The notes: generated by a model from the sequence alone, not told the origin. Positions 34,892-47,625 are shown, counted from the first letter of the stretch. The stretch is DNA of 64,000 nucleotides from Ophioderma brevispina (GCA_023653785.1 JAMKCH010078740.1:24648-88647), one strand, 5' to 3'. Translations and numbers: made by a program.

Positions 34892-35246
34892 TTAAGGTGC
34901 AACCGAGAGATTTCAAGTCCTCCAGATTTTCTGTGATATTAAGTTGATTTCATATAGATTACATGCTCAATAATTCCCTACATTTTATTTTGATTACAGA
35001 AATACCTAAATGAAAATAAAAGTTGAATTTGTATATGCTTATATTTCATCTAAACATGGCTGACTTTCGTATTTGCTCCTATACGAACTTATAAATTTCA
35101 CATTTTTGTACCAGAACATTTTCTCGGCTTAATCCTTACAGATGGGGCAATACTTTTGCATATAAAAGCTTTACACCAGTACCAATCAGAATTTTCACAT
35201 TTTTTCGGGACACCTGTTTTTGAAATCTCTCGGATTGCACCTTTAA
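34892..35246. mobile_element. TTAA-A family MITE, complete copy
   Basis: TTAA lies at 34892-34895 and 35243-35246. The ends are GGTGCAACCGAGAGATTTC and, on the right, GAAATCTCTCGGATTGCACC. The right half carries the GCTCCTATACGAAC and CAGATGGGGC blocks of the family. The two short frames on the minus strand from 35098 lie partly in it and are not genes. Confidence 0.85.
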
Positions 35247-35458
35247 GAAGCACTGAGTAACATTGACCAAAACTTCCTTCATCACAAGCCACATGTACAA
35301 CCACCACACCCCTAATAAACATCCCCAAATAGTACTTTTCTTCAACATAACTAATCTTCTGATGATAATAACATCCTCCTTGCTGGCCTATTGTTACTTC
35401 TGTCCTGACTGGACACACTAACCAAGTGTCTATCTCCCTTCTAGGTTACCCCTCTGCC

Positions 35459-35980
35459 TTAAAGCGTCACTGGCACATTTTCACAAATATGACATTTCTT
35501 CAATTTGCTCTCAATGATTCGAGGCATTGGAAGAACATGAGATATATTTTACACATACAATAACATACCCAAAAACCTAGAGGGACATTGATATGAGGAT
35601 AAGACATCCACGTAATTTGTGGCCAACTTTTAAATTTCCATAATTTAATCACAATTTGTATCTTCCATGAATATTTTTTATCTTCTACTCACTGATATTA
35701 AACCAAAGGGTTATAGACGCGATCAAACAGTGTGCATAGCGTGGGAACATGCATCCGGCGTGCGTTTTCTTTTATGTTAAACGCTATTTCGTCGTCTGCT
35801 GAATTTAAACGTCGCCGGGGACGTTAAATTACAAAATCCGTTCGTTTACCCATAAGGAACTGATTTGGTCTTATCATTTCGGGTGAGGGCTTTGTATATA
35901 AAAGCTTTAACCATGCAAAAATATTGATTTTGAAAATTCTGAGGGCGCCACTATTTTTCAAATGTGCAAGGTCTCTTTAA
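35459..35980. mobile_element. TTAA-C-related MITE, first of three adjoining elements
   Basis: TTAA lies at 35459-35462 and 35977-35980. The left end is AGCGTCACTGGCACATTTTC. The right end read inward is AGAGACCTTGCACATTTG, then TGGCGCCCTC. Both share the GCACATTT word at the same depth as TTAA-C. The right TTAA also serves as the left TTAA of the next element. Confidence 0.65.
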
Positions 35981-36336
35981 AGGGTTGCAAACGAGAAGAT
36001 TTCACATATCAGGGTCCCCCGACAAAATCGGAAATTACTGATTTTTGCCCTGGATGTAAAGCTTTCCATCACAAAAATCCACACCTAAAGGTTAAGCTAA
36101 GAAATTTTCTTTGGTTATAGAAAAAATTGTGAAATTTCTAAGTCGTATAGGAGAAATACGAAATTCAGCATATGTTTTATATTGACATATAAGCAAAGCA
36201 AAATCGCCCTTTTCCTCTCTTTAAGACAATTTTGTAGCTAATACAAGGTAAGAAGTCTATTAGTGTCTAATCTATATGAAAATTACTGTAGGACACATAT
36301 TTGTGTTGCCTCAAAATCTCTCGTTGCACCCTTTAA
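35977..36336. mobile_element. TTAA-A MITE, middle of three adjoining elements
   Basis: TTAA lies at 35977-35980 and 36333-36336. The ends are AGGGTTGCAAACGAGAAGAT and, on the right, AAAATCTCTCGTTGCACCCT. The shared internal blocks are inverted relative to the 8306 and 34892 copies. It shares one TTAA with each neighbour. Confidence 0.78.
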
Positions 36337-36675
36337 AGGTGCGGTTACGATCGTCTTTGGCCCCCTGATTTTCTAGGAAGTAGTATCAATTTGTGATATC
36401 ATACGAAGGGCCCGTATTTTTCTCATTGTCGTCCTGAAATTTGAGCCCTCAAATCAATTTCACCCAAGATATAAACAAAAGGACCAGGTTTTAGTGGTTA
36501 ACCATAAAGATTAGCACAGATGAAAAGGCTTTTTGCAACATGCACTATGGCGTCTTACCATCAAAACCGCAAGTTGTTTACACGGTACTTGATGGGGTGT
36601 ATGGCACGTGCCAGTCTCTCCATATCAAGTAGGAACCACAATTAAACACCTAAATCGGAAACAAGCTCTATGCCT
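36333..36675 (+). mobile_element. TTAA-D MITE, third of three adjoining elements
   Basis: The left end is TTAAAGGTGCGGTTACGATC. The interior aligns with 47626-47980 and with the reverse of 262-619 (GGCCCCCTGATT, TTTGAGCCCTCAAATC, GATATAAACAAAA, ATTAGCAC, CGCAAGTTGTTT). The right end is degenerate, so 36675 is approximate. Confidence 0.68.
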
Positions 36676-37966
36676 GTTAATATGTGGTTCTGTACTTACA
36701 GATGATGTATTTGGACAAGTGCATCGTTTTTTAAGTTGTCGTCCCCTTACCCTAGCCTACCCTAAGAGTTCGCACACAATAGATCTCAACCTAGATACTT
36801 CATTCACCACGACCTCACCCGCTTTTAGTATTTTATTTTCTTTTACCTCCCTGTAAAACGCACCAATTACCCATAATTCAGTGTGTTTTAGATTTGAATC
36901 AAGAGTTTTAGTTTTGATCCGGACAGTGTAACATTTATGTATAGTATTAGAGCCATAGGATACTGCGTACAACAAAAAAATTCCGGATTGGAATTTAAAC
37001 AAGTTGTGATTTTCTATCTGAAGGATTTCGATTTGAGCCTAGTTTAACACTAGTTATTAAGTATATGGAAAAGACATGTGTATATGCAAAAAAACATGAA
37101 TTCTTTGAAAATGAGTGGCACACTAATCGGGAATCGAGCGTCGCCTTGAACATATATCTTGGTGTGGGTTGTAGCCTTGAAACAAAGCTCAAATCTTGTC
37201 AAAGCTACACCGGATATTTTCATAGTTGTAGGGTCAAGGGATTGACAGCCAGCCAGTATTATTTACTGAATAGCCTGGAAAGGTGCAGTGTTTTGTAGGA
37301 AACAGGGGATACCATTTGTGAGAAATTCGTCTTTACACTGGACACATAAGATGGATGGACTTCCTGTTTTATCATGTATTTTCTAAGTGAGCCAACTGTT
37401 GTTTTGTCCTGTTGCTCAATTTCAGTTCTGATGATAATGATGCTATCAAAAATAGGCTATAAATTTAATCAAATTTACTATCTTGAGATTCGTGAGTCAT
37501 GTTGTACTGTATCCTTTTCTTTTCACTTGTAATCTGTATTAGATTATTTATAAATATTTATAGTGTTCAAGATTTTGAGTTATTAAAGATCATTGAACTT
37601 TGTGTAACTGCTTTTGATATCCGTCTCATGTTAGTAAAACAACTTAGGTTGTTTATTATTTTATAGAAACTATTAGTTCATATCTTACCTTATTTTAAAT
37701 GTTTTTGCCTTCTTGTTTTTGATTTATACCTGTAGTGGGTGTTTATCAATAACTTGACCATTTGGTCAACTAAACGTTAAAAACCTTGTATTTTCTGTAG
37801 AGCGTATAGTTATACACAAAAGTAATAGGTTGAATTCTTTTGTATTTATTTATTTTGTTCTTTTTTTAAAGATCTACAACTTTCCCAACTCCCTTAATAA
37901 TGTTTGCCAAAGACTACACTAACTAGTTAGAAATGAGGGGGTTATGTGTACGGGGTACACTCAAAT
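36676..37966. other. AT-rich sequence with one dispersed block
   Basis: Positions 36945-37065 (GCCATAGGATACTGCGTA, then AAATTCCGGAT, then GTTGTGATTTTCTAT) match 48061-48185 in inverted orientation. In both places the block lies near a TTAA-D element. The rest is unassigned and the small frames look like chance. Confidence 0.45.
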
Positions 37967-38121
37967 TACAGGGATTAAAATAAAATACCCAATGATTGTG
38001 GTTAGGGACCAATCCATTTAGATTGTACATCTTATGATTAGAATTTAAATTATAAGATTTAATTTAAATCTGAAAAATGGATGTCCTAATCACAATCATT
38101 GGGATTTTAAAATCCCTGGTA
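37967..38121. mobile_element. TA-flanked palindromic MITE
   Basis: TACAGGGATTAAAA and ACCCAATGATTGTGGTTAGG on the left mirror CCTAATCACAATCATTGGG and TTTTAAAATCCCTGGTA on the right. The centre is AT-rich. About 155 bp in all, with no coding capacity. Confidence 0.75.
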
Positions 38122-38770
38122 ATTAGACGGTTTGTAGATCGAGGACTGGTCAAAGGTCCTCAAATATATAATGAAAGGGCTATTTTTCACTGCAAAAGAC
38201 TCCCAAAACCTAGTCCAATTTTTGCATTTATGTTTCAATTTTGACAGAAAGGCTTATGCCCTAAAGCCCATTCTGGTGCATATAAGAAAACTGTTTGTAA
38301 ACACTCAAGAAATATGAGTTAAAATTTTATATGGACAAATATCAAATGAGATAGGAGCACAGCTACAAAATTACCATGTAACATGATCAGCCTATAGTAA
38401 TCAACGGTGTCTGTCATTAATTACGTAGGTGTAATACACCATCTCTTTAATGAGTTAACCTGTACTGGAATCAGAGAGTGGGATTCAAGTACACTCTGTT
38501 TCCTGGTGGCTACAGATTCCATCTCTCACATGCATCGACACAATAAATACCTCTTTCTTGAAAAACTCACACTTTTTTCAAAGTAAAAAATGATCCAATA
38601 GGCTCCACGCCAATCAAAATCAAAAGAAAACCAACACTGGTTTTTCCATGCAAGGTTTGCTGAAAGAAATGAAGTTAAGTGCACTGCCCACAAACACAGT
38701 TAGTCTTTATAGTGTGTCTCATATAAAAGAGCTAAACTGCTTGAGTTCACAGGGGGCAATGATACCACTC
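38122..38770. other. AT-rich sequence with no identified feature
   Basis: No gene or recognised repeat. Confidence 0.35.
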
Positions 38771-39060
38771 ACAGGCACGTACAACCAGGGATGGGCAGGA
38801 TCAGAGGGGCAGATGACCCCAATTCCAAAAAAAAAAAATGGCCCCCCTCAAAAAAAAAAAAAAAAAAAAGCTAAAAAAGCCAAGAAAAAAGGATTTTGTG
38901 ATTAGAAGCAATGCCAAAAAATTAGGGGATTTATGCTTTTATCAAAATAAGGTTACACAATTTTGGTAAGGGTCCATTTTTTCCAAAGTTGCCTCTCAAA
39001 AAAGGGGGGATTTTGGGATATTCTCCTTTTGACCCCCCACTATAAAATCTGGGTTATGGG
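38771..39060 (+). repeat. CAGGCCCGTA-type GC-ended repeat with poly(A) runs
   Basis: Starts ACAGGCACGTACAACCAGGG. It has a 20-A run at 38850-38869 and then blocks such as AAAATTAGGGGATTTATG and AAAAAGGGGGGATTTTGGGA typical of the family. The lysine-rich frame 38648-38905 is an artefact of the A run. Confidence 0.55.
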
Positions 39061-39985
39061 TTGAGTATCATCAGCTTCCTTTGTGTGGGTACACAATTTA
39101 ATGGAATTACCGATTCTTATACGAAGGGTTCCAACGCAACAATGATACAGTGCTGTTCCTATTCCAAGCCAAAGCCTAAACAAACGTGGACTCATGTGAC
39201 TGCCAATATGCCATAATTGTGTGGTATAATGGCACTCATGTTCTCCCAGTGGTTCAAAGTAAGGATTCAAGGTGTATTCGTTATAGTGAAGCAAACTGAC
39301 ATATGTAGGTCACCATGACCTCCATTTTGTCCTAAATTAAAAATTGCCAATGCATAATGGGATTGGTCAGTGACTTGTCCAATAATCATTCAATTTTGCT
39401 CTGAACAAACTCTAGTCATGATTTCTCCCACTTCCCATTAGCATAGTTTGCAAACATACGTAACCAGGGTTGTCTTTCTTGCAAAGCCGGACAAACAGTG
39501 TTTTTAAAGCCAGTGCAGTGGAATCCGCCACCGCTGCTTATAATCGGTCATAAAGAATATGCTAGAATCATAATATACACTTGGTGAGATTTGATAGAGT
39601 TGAAATCCGCAGCCTCCGATATATGGAAAAGAAATGTTTCTTTCCATTGCGGAGGAATTTATTGAACTGACGAGTGTTTGTATAACAACCAAAAACAAAA
39701 TTGATTGTCTATAGTTTCCAAGGTATTCAGGGAACTTGATAAAAAATCATATCTGTTTTTGGTCTTCTTTGTAGGAATTTGCTGAGTGTTTTAAGAAAAG
39801 GTCAGACAAGCTCTTCTAGAAGAAGAAATGCACAATAAGTAGAACCCCTTGCACACATTGAAAGAGAAAATAGGAGCAAAGCTTAGAAGTTTTTTGTCCT
39901 GGCATCTCAAGACAATCATTTGGTTCCTTTGTTTAGAAGTGATTTGGTTCAAAGTAAACAAGCTTCTTTCCTGAAAACCATTGGT
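39061..39985. other. Unassigned sequence
   Basis: No gene, tandem array or inverted repeat recognised. Confidence 0.3.
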
Positions 39986-39989
39986 AATT

Positions 39990-40372
39990 CTAAAAGCACT
40001 ATTTAAATTCATTTAACGGATCATTTCAATTTCAAAAGAACCATTTAAGGGGTTAGGTCCAATTTTCAAAAATGTTTGTTAAAAAAGAACCATTCTCGGG
40101 GTTCTTGAAAAAAAATTATGACAGAACAATTGAAATTTTTTTAAGGAACAATTTCTATTGTGAAATAATCTAAAGCAGCTTGAACTTTTAGAAAAAAAAA
40201 GTTCGGAAAGCACAAAGTTCATGAAAATAATTGAAAAATTCTTGAAGAAATCCGACATGGTTCTTTTGAACTCACATAACCCTCTACTTCTCATAGAACC
40301 AAGGGGAGGGAAGGTTCTAGAAACAAGACAAAAAATGGTTCTACATGAACCATTTGCTTTTAGGATGTACTA
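39990..40372. mobile_element. Possible fold-back element rich in AGAACC words
   Basis: Left blocks TTCTAAAAGCA and TTCAAAAGAACCAT recur inverted on the right as TGCTTTTAGGA and ATGGTTCTTTTGAA. Several shorter AGAACC and GGTTCT pairs lie between them. The arms are diverged and I saw no target duplication. Confidence 0.4.
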
Positions 40373-42487
40373 CCTTAGGTATCCAATATACTGAAAATTA
40401 TGTGTACTTTTAGGATAAAAATCTATGAACGTGATATGAATCATAACCTACAAACCCAATTTTCTCCTAATGCCCCATTCGCTGGAAACAATCATTAATA
40501 TTCCTGCACTATGTAAATAACCCAAATGATTGTGAATAAATCTATAACCATGGCAAACAGTTTAAATCAACCACAATGCACTTTGGCTGATTTCAGAAGG
40601 CATGAATTAATCAAATTTAAGATTACAACCATGTTGGCATAACATGTTCTTTTGTCTATAGTCTCTCGGGGGTACTACTAAGTCATAAGCACCCTACTAC
40701 GATTATAATATACATTGCTACATAAAACACAACTATACAGAAGATCTTTACAGTCAAGCAAGAAAGCCCGAATACAAAAAGTCATTTAGAGTTTTTAAAT
40801 ATAAATCCGAAGACATACAAATGTTTTAAACAAACCACCAAACAGCACAAATTTGTCATTTTGCTTAAAAAATTGTACTGAACACATTGATTTTTTAAGA
40901 CCTAGATAAACAGAACAATAATGATAGCAAAATATGTGGCAGTTTTTGCGATACACGAATGCCCAAATCTTGTGGAAAGAAACGCACGGTCGCCACCAGA
41001 TATGTCGCGGGTGAGGGGTTATAAGAACGAAACTGGAACGGCGCTCTATCAAGGCTCTATCAAAACTTCCATATTGATAGCCATTCTGAGCACAGGGAAA
41101 TATTAAAGTGAGCACACGAGGAAATTGGCCCATACAAGAAAACACCATAGAACATAGAAACAGTACTACACGCTGAACAAAAACAGCAGCAAAAAGACCC
41201 GCGATGGTTAAGGCAAAACCGCGATATTGTTTAACCACCGCCGCACTTCAATCGAAAAGAGAGAAACGGTTGAAGACGCTACAACACGTCTATACACATG
41301 CGGAAAGCCACCAAGAGAATTGACTATTGTTAATATTGTTGAACATGCCTCCAGGTTTGATATTCTATACACTAGTACTGCAATAGGTATTCAATCAAGC
41401 TGTAATGGAATGCAATGTTGAACAGCGTAATGTGCCACTCAAGAAGGATGTAACTGTACTGGTTGCTTTTAATGGTGCTAGATACATCCTTCTATCACCA
41501 GATTTTTTTCTTATTCCAGGCTCAATTTTGTCAACACTAGGATTAAATTTTCCCTCTTTTAGTTACGAATGATCAGGACAAATTATCCATAAGGTAACAC
41601 ATATGATTGATGCCGTGATAGGCGATTACTCTTTCAGGGCCCAATTTTGTTATGAAAAGAGTTCGTTCTCAAGTTTTCACTGCAATTATCTCCAATTTAT
41701 AATATCTTTTGTAAAGTTTCTAAAAAAAAATAAATAAAACTTGAACTCATGAATGTATACATGGAGTTCTTCATTCTCTTTGAAAAATTATTGCAAATTT
41801 GAATTCGTTCATTCTTGGAAGTGGTGTACAAGGTACTCAGTATCTAGTCATTATATATCAGAAGCCTACAAAAGAGTGCAATTACCACTGGGTGCCTAGT
41901 GTGTACTGCCCACACTTCCCACCCAATACAACAAAAAAATATTAGGCTTTCATTCATGCAGCTTGTTGAGCAAATGATTTGCACTTTATTAGTTTTGGGA
42001 CTCATCTACTTTTTTATCAAGCAGCTTCTCTTTGTATAAACAATAATAGTGAACGGCTTCTACTTTGTTATTACCCAACTAATTGCCGTGCCAAGAAATA
42101 TCGGACTCGGCCGATATTTGATCTAGACCGGGGCGCTTTTTTATGGTATACAACGCAAGCCATCCACATTCATATCATAATAAGGGAAATGGTATCCCTG
42201 GCAGGCCATCACAGTTAGCGTTTCTTGGCCACCCCACTGCACATTGTAATCCGGTCTACTAGATTAATGAAAGATATGTATAACTGCTCAAGAGATGCAA
42301 GCAACTGCATCCACAATTATCATCAATTTCAAAAGAATGTTGATTATTTCAGTCATCTTAGACGAATGCACCATTCAAAACAGTCTGAGAAAAAAAAATT
42401 TTGAGTGTTTTAAGATGCAATTTATGCTAAAAAACAAGTTATCGATTTCCCATCGGGTTTATTATTAGCATTCACTCTAAGCCACCT
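40373..42487. other. Mostly unassigned sequence, including the longest frame
   Basis: A minus-strand frame of 147 codons (40795-41238) is the longest in the window. It starts with a hydrophobic stretch and is rich in F, C, V and I. I recognise no domain in it, and opposite-strand frames overlap it. A short perfect stem (AGAAGGATGTA and its complement) lies near 41437-41495. Confidence 0.3.
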
Positions 42488-42531
42488 TAGCCCGGGGAGG
42501 TAACCGGGTTAGCCCGGGGAGGTATCCGGGT
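42488..42531. repeat. 22-bp GC-rich direct repeat, two copies
   Basis: TTAGCCCGGGGAGGTAACCG plus GG is repeated once with a single visible change (AACC to ATCC). Confidence 0.85.
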
Positions 42532-42709
42532 TTGTTGGGGTAAAGACGTCCCTATGAGACTTGCAAAGTACATTTAAATTTCTGCCAATTGAAAAAAACA
42601 AAATCATGAGAGTTCTAAAAGATGGCACAATTTCAGAATGGTTCAAACATTTCTGGTCCCAAATTTAATGTTAAATGGTTGTAAGAGATTCAGTGAGCAA
42701 GAAAGACGT

Positions 42710-42975
42710 GAAGGGGAGAGAGAGAGATGACGGGGGATGGAGAGAGGGGGACAGAGAGATAAATGGACAAAGACAACAGAGAAAAGTGGCAAACCGACAG
42801 GACAGAAAGAGAGGCTAAAATATAGAATGAGACAGATGGACAATGAGAGAGAGATGAGAGAGAGAGAGAGGAGAGGGAGGAAAGAGGAAGAGAGGAAGAG
42901 AGAGGAGGAGGAAGAGAGAGAGAGAGAGGAGGGGGGGGAAGAGAGAGAGAGATGAGAGAGAGAGGGGGGTGTGGT
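42710..42975. repeat. Purine-only tract, GA-type
   Basis: About 265 bases with almost no pyrimidine on the plus strand, dominated by GAGA, GGGG and AGGA words. The frames on both strands here (42643-43020 minus, 42737-42955 plus) are low-complexity by-products. Confidence 0.85.
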
Positions 42976-43034
42976 TGGTAACAAGGGGGAGGAGGAGAGA
43001 GATACTTTTTTCGTTACCAAAGTTGCCTCAACTG

Positions 43035-43232
43035 GATTATCATCGTACTTAAAAGCTTCAAAAACGGCGCCCCTAACACATATAATGCTGATTCAGTGAG
43101 ACCACTTGGATCATCATTATACTTAAACGCTGCAAAAACAGGGAGGTCCCTATTTCTCGTTTACGCATGATGATGATCCTGTTGCCTCAGGCTATGCAAC
43201 CATATATTATACTTAAAAGCTGGAATTATAGG
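43035..43232. repeat. Loose direct repeat, three copies, about 80-90 bp apart
   Basis: TACTTAAAAGCTTCAAAAAC, TACTTAAACGCTGCAAAAAC and TACTTAAAAGCTGGAATTAT occur in order, each followed within about 20 bp by a short GC-richer stretch. Confidence 0.5.
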
Positions 43233-44334
43233 GACTCCCTTTTGCACCCAGTCCACAATCCATAAGCACACCCAGATTTTATTCTTAAATTGACACAGTA
43301 ATGGCTTATCACCATTACATAGGGTCCCCTCTTATTAGTACCCCATTTATTGGAGAAAAAAAGGTGGAGTCAAAAGATAAACCTAGGACAGAACAAATAA
43401 CCCACCTTCAATGGCATTGTCCATCTTCCTTGATTTATGAGGGACCTTCATTCTGTTTCATAACAAAAATCCAAGGGGACCCATTTGGACACAAACATCA
43501 ATGTTTTGCAGACTATTTTAATATAATCTATAGCCAATGTATTAGCTTGCATACTTTTTTAGGCAGGTAGTTAAGACTTTGATACCCAGAAGACCCAATG
43601 GAATTCATATCTCTATGTAGGTATATGAAGGGATTACATTTGCACCTGGGTATGGAATATCAGTTGTACATTCCCTTTGATGATCGGATGTTCCAAGTCC
43701 TATCGGAACCTCCCATGTCTTCATTTCACTACCACTAGTGGGGAATATTCATGGGAGCAATAAAGATTCTCCGGCATTCCATACTCAAAAAATGGGGAGA
43801 AGAAAAAAAAAAAATATATTTGTTGATAATATTCTCCACTTTCCCAGTTAGAAATTGGACATTTTAATGAAATTTAATTAAATTGAGAAACGTGATGACA
43901 ACGAGTTGACAAGAGCCGACATGGAAGCCCTAGTTTACAGAGCAAACCTTGGTTGGGAACCCTGTTTTATTTTTAATAATTCTCTCTTTTAAAATAAAAA
44001 TAATCCCGGGAATTTGCAGACAGTCTCTGGGTTAACCCATCATATTGGGTTCTATCATTTACATCAAAGCAAACCAGGCCCTTTATTTTTGTCGTTTGTG
44101 TTCTGCTCATAGACTTTATAGTATGTGAAGTCTGACTGTAAACTTCTAAGGCTTGGGCTAGACCATTTCCCTTGTTTTGTGGGCCTGTATAGCTTCACGT
44201 TTCATGAGGACAAAACCAAGTACCTGTTAATGTTTTACCTGCGGCGAACAGTTCTTTAAACAACAATGGAGCATGGTTCTGGATCCTGTACAGTGAATTT
44301 TTTTGGCACAAATTCAAATTTATGCATTTCCTGG

Positions 44335-44412
44335 CAATTGCAATCAGCATGAAAAATGCACTCAAATGAGTCCAAACAAGCATGGTTACATCCAGTGGTT
44401 TTGAAAATGGGC
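44335..44412 (-). repeat. 80-bp core repeat, copy 4
   Basis: The reverse complement reads CCATTTTCAAAACCACTGG, then GCTTGTTTGGACTCATTTGA, then TGCATTTTTCATGCTGATTG. Confidence 0.78.
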
Positions 44413-45578
44413 TTTCCCAGAATGTTAGGGAAGCCATTAAAAAATCCATTATTTATGTGTTGTTGCCATACTAGGGTTGGAAGAAGGGTGAAAATTGCTA
44501 TGCCAAAAGAACCTAATGGACCCCAACACTAAGCAGTTAGACTAATTTTAATTCATTTTTATGCTGATCACAAAAAAAATAGTTGCTCATTCACAATTCT
44601 TGGACAATTTGCGAGAAGAAAATTGAACTTGTTGTATGCATTTCCACTAAGGGCTAGACAAGCTGCAAAGGTGGGAAAATTCTACCGGTGTGGCAAGTGC
44701 CTAAAAATGAGGGGAGGACAATGTCAGTTTTTTTCGGGAGGAGAAGCCTCATTTTGGAGGTTACGTTCTTACATTTGAACATTTTCAATAACCACACTTT
44801 GCACATTATACTTTTTTGACACATTATCACAGTAAAACCTCATATCTTAACATTGTTTATAGGCACATGAATAGACTCCGTGACTGCAGGCAAAGTAACA
44901 CACACTTACAACAAGCAACATGGAATGCCCTACCACCCAGGGAAGATAACCAGCAAGGCCTTTATGAAAAATATCTATCCTTATATAAAACAAACAAAAT
45001 GACTTTACTCGGTTTTTATCCTATTCCCTTTTACTTCAATATCTAAAATTTGAAAAAAACAAACTTTCTTCAAGCAGTTTTTCTCTCCTGCTCACTGCAG
45101 AATTTGAGTGGTCCTTTCAGGCCAGATCTATTTTAACATACCACTGCAGATTTACGGAACCTAAGAGACAATGTCACACAATGAAGAGGCATTTGCTGTA
45201 ATCAACATGGTTACAGGGGTGGTGGGTCTCAAAAAAAAAGGAAACCCTCAAAGCCCCCTCTATTTCACAAAAAGAAAAGAGTAAACCATACAAATTAATA
45301 CACATCTGAAAAAGGCATTTCATTAGGTTTCCGAACCGAAAATAATCTTTCAAAAAGTATACATATTGAACTGAGTTATGGTCGATTGAAATTGTAACAC
45401 TTTTCATTTTATCCACGGATTGTTACTATCTGAGCTGTGTTTGGGACAATATACCTTCTCCAAGCACATTTTCGTTTTGGTTTCTTTTGTTTGTGACACA
45501 AAAAGATAGTTTGATATTGAAAAGGTTTAGTTAAATATTAGAAATCCATAGATCGTTTCTCATTTTCTACGTGCTGCG
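44413..45578. other. AT-rich sequence with no identified gene
   Basis: Nothing recognised except a weak resemblance to the core repeat near 44540-44570. Confidence 0.3.
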
Positions 45579-45615
45579 CCGCCCCCCCACCCCCCCCCCC
45601 CCAACCCCCCCCCCC
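45579..45615. repeat. C-rich tract
   Basis: Four runs of 7 to 13 C, separated by single A or AA. Four closely spaced G runs on the minus strand could form a G-quadruplex. Confidence 0.85.
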
Positions 45616-46167
45616 ATTTGGCATGCCTCTAAGGACCATGAAGACGGAGGTCGGGCTGGCACACTTCTTTTCATTTCCATAATCGACTTTTAATCATTCG
45701 TGTCCGCGGATGCTTGCAAGGGCAGCGGTTATTCTATTGCGAAGTTCCTTTTGCTTTGGCCAAATTTGCCGTTGTCTATACGACAGCGTTCAAGATCTGA
45801 CTGCGTTTGGAGGACAAATGAGTAAAAACTGAAGTTCAAGAATTTGAATGAAAAACAACTTTTCTGGGTAAACTTTTATGTAGAAAACTGAATTGGCATT
45901 AGAAATGCAAAATTACCTCTCCCTTAAAGCTTTCACACCTCAAAATACAAACCTCCATGAATTCGAATAGGGAAAAGAGACAACATGCTAAACTAGGAAT
46001 AACGATTTTTTTACTGAAAACCTGTCAAATATACCCTAGTAAACATAAGTTAAGGTATTCTATTCTGGAATATGTTTAAATAACTGTAATTAATTCATTA
46101 TGATCTTTAATGTTCAGCTAGTGTTCTGCTGGTATTTCGTGGATTTGTATGATATAGAGCTTGTACA

Positions 46168-46378
46168 TTAAAGACCTATTGCCGGAAGAAAAAAAAATGG
46201 ATTGATAAAAAATTCAAACTCAAAAATGAGGAGTCCTAAGTCTAAATAATGATGAACTGTTGTAGGGGAGGTCTATTGGGCACAACAAGTTCATCTTTTA
46301 AATCCCATAATCCCTGGATTTTTTGAGTTTGAATTTTTTATCAATCAAAATAATTTTTTCACGCCTGCAGAAAATTAA
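46168..46378. mobile_element. TTAA-E palindromic MITE
   Basis: TTAA lies at 46168-46171 and 46375-46378. Arms containing ATTGATAAAAAATTCAAACT mirror each other at equal distance from the TTAA sites. Pairing continues inward through GATGAAC and GTTGT words. The whole 211 bp is close to one palindrome around 46265-46275. It encodes nothing. Confidence 0.7.
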
Positions 46379-47625
46379 GGGGTATGGTAACGGTAAAATT
46401 TGCATTATAATTTTCTTACTCAAGACTATTGTGTTCAAAACTTATTTATTAACCTATGCATTGCTATTCATTTATGAACCAAACTGCACAAAAATTATCT
46501 CTCTAGGTAGACCTTTGTGAAATTATGGTCATGTGAAGTACGAGAATTGGGCAAAAAACCTAAAAAAAATTTTGCGTAATCTTATTTTGTCATTTTTCTA
46601 CGTACAATTTCAAGAAAGCTCTACACAAAAAACAGGAGGTGAATGAACAATGCAAATATTTATAATAAAGAATGTGAATAATTTAACATTAAATTTAAAA
46701 ATAACAACTGGCTTATTTTTGTTGTGGATATGGTCATTCCAATAGACATGTCAAAATTTTGTCACTCAAAAAAGGCCAAATTTGGCCAAAATTGGCCGAC
46801 GAACGAACCGCGAAACTATGATTTATTCCAAGAAAGTGAGTACTTTTTCCCATTTTAAAGGCCAAAATCAGAAACTGCATGTATTTTGCCCTAAAAAACA
46901 TTGCATGAATCAACAATTAGTTGTTTTCATACCTAAATAATTTTTCACACCAGTGTCCGCCAAACGCAAGTCAGATCTGAAGGCTGCATACATACACTTC
47001 AATCGTTATGTTTCCCAAGGGCGAAATCTAGCGGAGTCAAATCTTGGGATCTTCGCAAAGAATGACCACTGCCTTTGCAAGCATTCCACAGACAAGATAA
47101 TTCGAATTAATAGTGACAATGGAAAGACGCAAGCTGCATCCGTATTACAGGCTGCCAAGTTCCCCAAGTGGGGGGGGGGGGAAGAAGGCGGCAGAGTTAA
47201 AGAAAGATAAAGAAGAATGAGCCAAAATATTGGAATTTCTAATAATTGATAAACTTCCACTTTTTCAATATCAAAACTGACCTTTGTCACAAAAACAAAA
47301 GAAACCATAAAACAAAAGAATGAGTTGGGAGAATGTGTATTGCCTAAAGACTACTGCAACATTACAATACGGGAATGAAAATGAAAAAGTGGTACAAATT
47401 TTCCAATCGGCCTAACTCGGTCAATATGGTCTCCTTGGAACGATTTCAGTGTCGGAAACCCAAATGAAATGCACTTTTCAGAAGTGTATTAATTTGTGTG
47501 TTTACACTTTTTCGTGAAACAGAGTGCGCTTTGAGGGTTTCCTTTTTTTTTTTGTGAGACAACGGTATGAAGTAGAAAGGCTTTCCATATCTTATCAAGA
47601 ATTGAATTATGAACATTGTTAGAGC
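46379..47625. other. AT-rich sequence with no identified feature
   Basis: No gene recognised. A run of 12 G lies at 47170-47181. Confidence 0.35.

Noticed and set aside
40795..41238. Longest open frame (147 codons, minus strand) as a protein gene
   Set aside because: No recognisable domain, overlapping frames on the other strand, no splice or promoter support. A frame of this length can arise by chance in 64 kb.
42643..43020. 125-codon serine- and leucine-rich frame, minus strand
   Set aside because: Low-complexity translation of the GA tract.
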